64,000 nt of DNA. Source: Rhexocercosporidium sp. MPI-PUGE-AT-0058 (taxonomy: Eukaryota; Ascomycota; Leotiomycetes; Helotiales). Shown piece by piece: positions 58,547 to 64,000 of the stretch. The stretch lies in assembly GCA_020746875.1 (NCBI GenBank), contig JAGTJL010000008.1, forward strand, positions 124,001 to 188,000, given 5' to 3'. Made by a program: the position numbers and the translations under genes. The notes under the pieces are model-generated. The model did no database searches. It was not told where the DNA came from and worked only from the letters and a program-made list of their open reading frames with translations. Position 1 is the stretch's first letter. Each line of letters begins with the position of its first letter.

Positions 58547-61500
58547 CTACATAAGTAGCCCAGATATCTTCTGGGCTGTTGGCTTTGGTTTTGGGAGACC
58601 CATTTCTGAGCCTGTGGAAGTTGTGGTTTGATCTCCTCCCCTGTCTGGCTGATTGGATGCGAGATCTTCTTGATCGCCTAATTCGACTGGCTCGTGGTCT
58701 TCGCTTGATTCGTCTCCTGTTGCAGGCTCGAGACCGGGAATACGAACGGAACCTTGGGTAGTAGTTCCAGCGGACTCTTTTAGATATGGTGCTGGTGGCG
58801 ATCTTAGACTACCTGGCTTTAGACCGTTCTCCTCCTCGAACTCTGCGACAAATCTTGCCTGTTCATCAATAGACGCCTGGCTGGCCTTAGCCTCGACCTC
58901 CTTCTTGTTCTTGTTCGCCCCGACGGCTTTGGCTTGAGGCTCTCCTTCCTCCTTCAATTCTCTTGCAGCTTCATCTTCTACAGATTTGCGAGTCACTTCC
59001 TGCTCTTTCGCATCTTCCTCCTCTTCTTTATCTGCAGCTTCATCATCAGCTGTTTTCTGTCTAGTGCCGTTTTCCCGCTGTCGACTTGCCAGGTATTCCG
59101 CGTCTGCTTTCGTAACCCTGAGCCTGGTGGTGGCAATGATGTCTGCTGCAGCAGCAGCAGCAGCGGCCCGAGCCGCTGTTATATTCCCTGAAGACCCAAC
59201 AGATGTATTTTCGACTCTGATGACATCCCACAGCAAGAGCACGATAGCCAGCGACAAGGGACCTGGACTGTAAGCTTGGGAGACTAGCAAGATCCATGAG
59301 TGGATCCAGAGTGTTGGTGTTCTTGCTTGAAATATGTACCCGAGGTCTGATCGGAAGAGGAATGTGTCTCTGATAGGTCGGAGGTCAAACGGCAGGAAAC
59401 GCATTATGAGTGACCCTGTGACCCAGAGGAGTTTGAGGGTGTGTTGCTCCTCTTTAGCGTGTGTGAGGACTACCAGAACTTGACTGCAGAATAGAGAGAC
59501 ATATCTTGCTTTAGTAGAAGAAAACCATGCGTCCCATAAGTATGCTAAGGTGTACTCTTGGAAATGCTGATGTATCGCATCGGAATGTCGTACGATCTGT
59601 ACGCTTTGAAGGACGGCCCATGTTGGTATGACCCACCATAGGTGTTTGGCCCAGGTAGGAATGAGCCTGTCTGAATAGATAGCCTGCAATCCGTGTGGTC
59701 GAGTGGGAGGATGGCATGGGGCTTGGCCGTCGGGATGATCGTTTGTGGCTGGAGATATGCTGTAGAAAAACAAAAGCAGCCCAGGAACAGCAAGCGAGTA
59801 GAACGCCAGATTGAATGACAGGTATGTGAGGGCATAGATGGTGAACATTATAGCTCCAATCTGTGCGATGCATTCGAAGGCTGTTCGTACGATCCAATAA
59901 TCGAACTGCCTGATTTTATAGACTAAGTTTCCCAACAAGTTTCGTAAGTTCTGCAGAAGCTGGCCATACTGTTGACGTTTGGCAGAGAGGTACAGTTGCT
60001 TAAAGATTCTGTAAATCCATCGTGTTGTGGAATCGGAAGGGACGAACAGAATCAGGCTATAAATGATGAGGAAGATACCAGCTATACACATAGCCCAATT
60101 CGCAATCAAAGGGAACCATTCGGTCCACACGATAACCAGGTATGGATCGTTAGATGTCTGGACAGGGGCAGTGATTGTGATCAGGGCCATGATGGGGATT
60201 TTAATAGTTCTTTGAAGTGTGTTCTGTAAGGAGAGCAGTACTGGGGATGCCCTTCCCTTATTAGCAGATGGGTCGTCATTTGGTGGTGGATAGGGTAGCT
60301 TTGGATTGTCGAGTAGATAATATCCCCACAGTAGTGCGTAGAGAATTGCCATGTGAGGCATACTATATGCTAAGAATATTTCGATTGCGATAACAAATAC
60401 TAGGAGACATGCCTGGGAAACCGTGATAGCGGCTGTGTTGCCAATGAGAATTGATTGAGTTTCAGTGGAACACTTTCTCAGGATATATTTGCGTCCTGGT
60501 ACGCGGAGATAGTTCAGCAAGAGCAAAAGGCCAATGTAGAAATCCCGGAAGAGATTTGGGGCTGTAGAGAAATTCAGGCTGTCGTAGATGAATGTCGTGG
60601 CAAGTCCTCTAGACCAATTGTAAATCGGGTTGACGGCAATATTTACTGGTGACCAGAACCAGGGTGCGGGTACCCAGCCCCCGACGTAGTAACAAGCGAG
60701 CGTCAAAACTCTCCCGAGGGTGTCATAAACGCCCAATTGGAGGTTGTCTGACCAGACTTCAAGGACATCGAACACCATTGCGTAGAGAAGGCCTGTGATG
60801 TAGCTGAGTTCCAAGGGGATACGCATTGCCGAGGTGATGTTGTTGAGACCGTAGATGAGACCTAGGACGAGTATCTGAGATAAGATTATGGAAGATGTTA
60901 TTGAATAGAACCCAGGAGCCGATGGTTTTAGTTGCGAGAATGGCTTTCGGGAGAAGACCTTGTCCCATGCTCCCTTGAGAATATTCAAGACCGCATTCAA
61001 AACAAACAAGCCCGTGACAAATCCCTGCTGTAGTTAGTAGGAAAGACGGACTTTATCCCGAAGGAACTTACACAAGCCTTGAAATGAGCTCCAGCACTGT
61101 TCGCTGCGAGCTGTATGAGGGTATTCCTGAGCCCGGGGAAGTCGTAAGCAAGGTAAGTGAGAATTAGCCCAGTCACCAGTATAGAAGTTTTGCCAACGAC
61201 CGTTCTCCATTTCCTCACAAAGGCAGCATGAAGGAAGTCCCAGGTAAGTACTAAATGAAGGACACAGAAGAGAAACCCGTCCCAAACTCCATCGTAGACA
61301 ATCGGCAAGATGAATTTTTGCAATGCAAGATCTGGAACTTCATCCCAGTACCACTCCAGGCGTGAAGGAGTGAGCTCCTCAAGGACAGGACGAACAGGCC
61401 AATTGAAGCCTCGATGCACAGCGAAGAGTTGCGCTGCTCCAGGTTCAGGCTCGGAACCGAAGCAGAGGACGTCAAGGAGTGCAAATGGGGTGTGTGCAAG

Positions 61501-62607
61501 ATTGGATGTCCAATGACTCGGAGTGTCCAAGTCTCGGGGACGGGCGATGTTGTATGTGCGGTGCATGTATACATTGATCCATATTGTAAATAAGATCAAG
61601 AGGGACCAATACGGGATGCCAGTCTCAGGTGCCAAAACAGACCAGGTTTCTTCTAGGAAAAATGATTGAGTTGATCTAGTGGCGCTGAAGATATACATCG
61701 AAATGGTGACCACTGCGGGAACGAATGCAATGGGATATCTCCAGAGGGAGCTGATATCGTTTCCAGCGATGGGGTCTCGCGTCTCAATAAACTGCCTACA
61801 CCAGTGCTCGTTACTCGCTAGCATACTAGCCATGTCGTTCAGCCAGTTGCCAACAGTGCCGAATGCGTTCTTGATAGATGGTACCCAATCGAAAAAGCTT
61901 GCATAGGCGGCGATGAGTCCCGCTACCCATGTGGCGGTGGCGAGAAATAGATTTGCACAGACGTTGAAGGAAGATGTGATTGATGAGGAGATAGAGGCCA
62001 TGAAGCCAGATTTGTAGATTTCGGACGTAGTCGACGTGAGATACATGGCTGCGTAAACACAGGGCCCCACGAATGAGACCCAAAATACATCGAACATCAT
62101 CCAGACCCATCTTAGATTCTGTGAGTAGTACTAGCGTCAATTCTCATCCCATGCAGAAGAGCAACAAGAAAGACTTACCAACATGTCCCAAACTCCACCT
62201 CTCCAAGCATCTCTATTGCCCAAACACTGCATTCGCCAATACCACTCTTTAGCCCAGGTACCCTTCCATTCTACATCCTGCAAAATAGCAAGGCATTTCT
62301 GCGTATCGTCCTCTCCAAAACCTCGAGTAACGAAGATAAGTTCGTTGTAGTAGAACCACCAACCGCTGAGGCGGACGTGGAAAATACAAAAAGGGAGAGC
62401 GAAGAGCGCATAGATGGCGAGTATGATGAAGCAGATTTTGCGTGAGGTGGAGCGGCAGGTTGTCATGATGTTGTCAGGGAGGGAACGAAAAGTGTCTATT
62501 AGATCCATGTTTGAGAAACGTGGCATACAATGGTGCACGAATACGAGCCGAAGATTGTAGCTCGGTAAGTTGTAAGAGTCGATGTGCTTAAGCAAAGGGA
62601 TGCGCAT
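58547..62607 (-). CDS. Giant multi-pass membrane protein, unknown family
   Basis: Three exons (introns 62119-62178 and 61025-61071; junctions WDML-NLRWVWMM and FKAC-GFVTGLF) give 1317 residues. About 18-20 hydrophobic helices fill residues 60-1100, for example FIILAIYALFALPFCIF, MALITITAP and AIMFTIYALTYLSFNLAFYS. The last 220 residues are soluble: an Ala run (from a GCA/GCG repeat), then E/K-rich helices and an acidic tail ending in KISGLLM. I see no transporter, channel or enzyme motif. An in-frame start at MPRFSNMDL near 62520 is an alternative. Tandem order with the coiled-coil gene suggests related roles, which is only inference. Confidence 0.7.
59147..59164 (+). repeat. GCA trinucleotide repeat coding poly-Ala
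   Basis: Tandem GCA on the plus strand, read on the minus strand as Ala codons in the giant membrane protein; a likely length-variable site. Confidence 0.75.
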
Positions 62608-63016
62608 CGAGAGATTCCTCAGAATTGAGCGCAGGTTAACTTGGGAGTTGGAACATTGGATGAGGTGAGGTAGTGATTGTCAAGTGAAGGCCTCAAGCTG
62701 GCGAAGACAAAGAAAAGGTCTGGGAGCGGAACGGGATTTGAAAGAGAATGTCTTGCGTGGGAAGCGGAGTCAGGTCAAACCTATCAGGACAGACAAAGAA
62801 TGGCAATCAATATGCCGAAAGCGGAAAATCAAGAGAGGAGCGACAATGGGTACCACAGATTTTGATTTGATACTCGAGAAAGGGTGCAAACGATAACCAG
62901 TGGGTGTAATTCAAGATGCTATAAAAATGCAAAAAAATGTGACGGAGATCGGAACTGGAAATGTTTTCCCCAAATAGAATGTCACCTCACCCGCGACCAA
63001 TTCTTCTGCTCTCTAT
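62608..63016. other. Intergenic between giant membrane gene and edge gene
   Basis: 409 bases with the promoter of the membrane protein gene and the 3' UTR of the next minus-strand gene. Short plus-strand frames have no support. Confidence 0.5.
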
Positions 63017-64000
63017 TCAAGAGAAAGGATCCATTTTCCCACCCTTCTTCCTCATAGGAGGAACAGGATGTTTATCCCTCCCACCAGTAAGGGCATGCAC
63101 ATACTGGTTCTGAGCCTCTTTGAAGTTCTCAATTTCACGTTTCATAGTCTTCGGATCAGCGTTGACTCTCAAATTTATGGTGTTGAGGCGCGGGATGTGG
63201 CCTTTGATGCCATAGGCGGTGACATGGTTGTAGAGCTGCTCGCAGCGCTCTTGATTTTCTTTCCACTCATTCTGGAGGCGCTTGCGCTCGGTGTCTTTGG
63301 GCGTGCCGGTTATTGCTTCGGGGGTGTAGTCGATGCTTTTAACTCCTGTGCCGTCTTCGATGGCTTTGGGAGTTAGGTCGGAGGGGCCGGGGGGCTCGAA
63401 GATGATGACTGGACCAGAAGAAGGGTCGTTGATGATTTTCGCTTTCCACTCGTCAGGCCAGCGTTTATCCTCCGTCATGAAAGGTGCCAGACCAACGGCT
63501 TTACGGAACTTTTCGACGTCGAGAGGGAGCAGTTGTGGGTTTGGTTCGAAACGGACGAGTTGTCTGCCGGCTTCGTCTGTGACGAGGAGCTCCTTTTGGG
63601 ACTTATGCACGTTCCAGTGGGAGATAGTGATTTCGGCGAAAGTACGAGCGATGACGAGATCTTTCCAGCGCTGTTCATATTTGTCGTCGTGTTGAAGGCG
63701 TACGCGGGGTGGCCCGGCTTTCGTACCCGGAAGGTGGTATTCCTCCGTGCAGGCGACAAGTTGCTGGATACGTTTGGCGAGGATGGAGAGTTCGTGGTTG
63801 GAAAGGTTCATGGCTAAGTTCTCGGGGGAGTCGTAGGGTTTGCTGAAAAGTTCGTCGAGGTGGTCAGTGGGGAGCCAGTCGGGGGGCATGCGCTTGTTGG
63901 CTATAATTTGGAGGTTGAGGCCGGCGATCGAGTATTGCATTGCGGAGTAGATCTCGAATTTCTTTTGTTTACGACGACTAAGTCGGCGTTCGGTTGGGTG
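63017..64000 (-). CDS. Uncharacterised soluble protein, 5' end beyond window
   Basis: The frame is open from the window edge at 64000 to the stop at 63017, at least 327 codons. An internal ATG at 63940 is probably not the start, since upstream residues (RRLSRRKQKKFEIYSAMQYS) look coding. The protein is hydrophilic and helical, with no membrane segment. Notable pieces are NLSNHELSILAKRIQQL, FAEITISHWNVHKSQKEL, a Pro-rich centre (FEPPGPSDLTPK), RLQNEWKENQERCEQLYNHV and a basic tail (PPMRKKGGKMDPFS). No family recognised. It is third in a head-to-tail row with the giant membrane and coiled-coil genes. Confidence 0.6.
   Translation of the reverse strand, partial: HPTERRLSRRKQKKFEIYSAMQYSIAGLNLQIIANKRMPPDWLPTDHLDELFSKPYDSPENLAMNLSNHELSILAKRIQQLVACTEEYHLPGTKAGPPRVRLQHDDKYEQRWKDLVIARTFAEITISHWNVHKSQKELLVTDEAGRQLVRFEPNPQLLPLDVEKFRKAVGLAPFMTEDKRWPDEWKAKIINDPSSGPVIIFEPPGPSDLTPKAIEDGTGVKSIDYTPEAITGTPKDTERKRLQNEWKENQERCEQLYNHVTAYGIKGHIPRLNTINLRVNADPKTMKREIENFKEAQNQYVHALTGGRDKHPVPPMRKKGGKMDPFS

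Overview
The window is nuclear DNA from a filamentous ascomycete (Pezizomycotina; Leotiomycetes is a guess). Genes are interrupted by many short introns, mostly 43-60 nt, with GT..AG ends and CTRAY-type branch sites. Several families typical of these fungi are present: a rhodopsin-domain PTH11-like receptor, a CYP505 fused P450-reductase, a fungal FACPY/C2H2 protein, Gpi16 and BYE1. All gene models below were spliced by eye from reading frames and splice signals. Where a spliced length is given, the exons sum to a whole number of codons. I found no tRNA, rRNA, CRISPR array or intact transposon.

Layout. 0-3.4 kb holds two gene relics on the minus strand: a small secreted cysteine-rich protein and an MFS drug transporter. 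4-8.3 kb is a divergent pair of nuclear genes, a ZNF830-like zinc finger protein and BYE1 (PHD-TFIIS-SPOC). 10-13.4 kb is a broken CYP505 gene. It is followed by a PhzF-like isomerase (13.7 kb), a secreted SGNH/CE2-like esterase (15.1 kb) and a protein with two SANT-like repeats and a homeodomain (17.9-20.2 kb). A UbiA-type prenyltransferase (21.5 kb, minus) and a rhodopsin-domain receptor (25.8 kb, plus) diverge across 3.3 kb of simple-sequence-rich DNA. A LURP-one-like gene with an apparent one-base frameshift lies at 27.7 kb and an RGG-rich protein at 30.8 kb.

32.4-35.5 kb is a divergent housekeeping pair, GPI16/PIG-T and LUC7. 35.6-42.5 kb is a lactose-use locus: an intracellular GH2 beta-galactosidase (bgaD-like) divergent from a lactose-permease-like MFS transporter (lacpA-like), with a 1.6 kb shared promoter. 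43.9-46.6 kb is a decayed fungal C2H2 gene. Next come a BBE-like FAD oxidoreductase (46.9 kb), a single-pass membrane protein (49.4 kb), and the divergent pair URN1-like splicing factor and PRE9 proteasome alpha subunit (50.9-53.9 kb).

54.2-64 kb is the least familiar part. Three genes lie head to tail on the minus strand: a membrane-anchored coiled-coil protein of about 1255 residues, a protein of about 1317 residues with many membrane segments, and a third gene that runs off the window. I recognise no family for any of them. The first carries a repeated W/N/LG motif, with one more copy out of frame beyond its stop.

The main themes are the bgaD/lacpA lactose locus, the high number of relics (four clear ones plus one frameshifted gene), and the uncharacterised membrane/coiled-coil trio at the right end.
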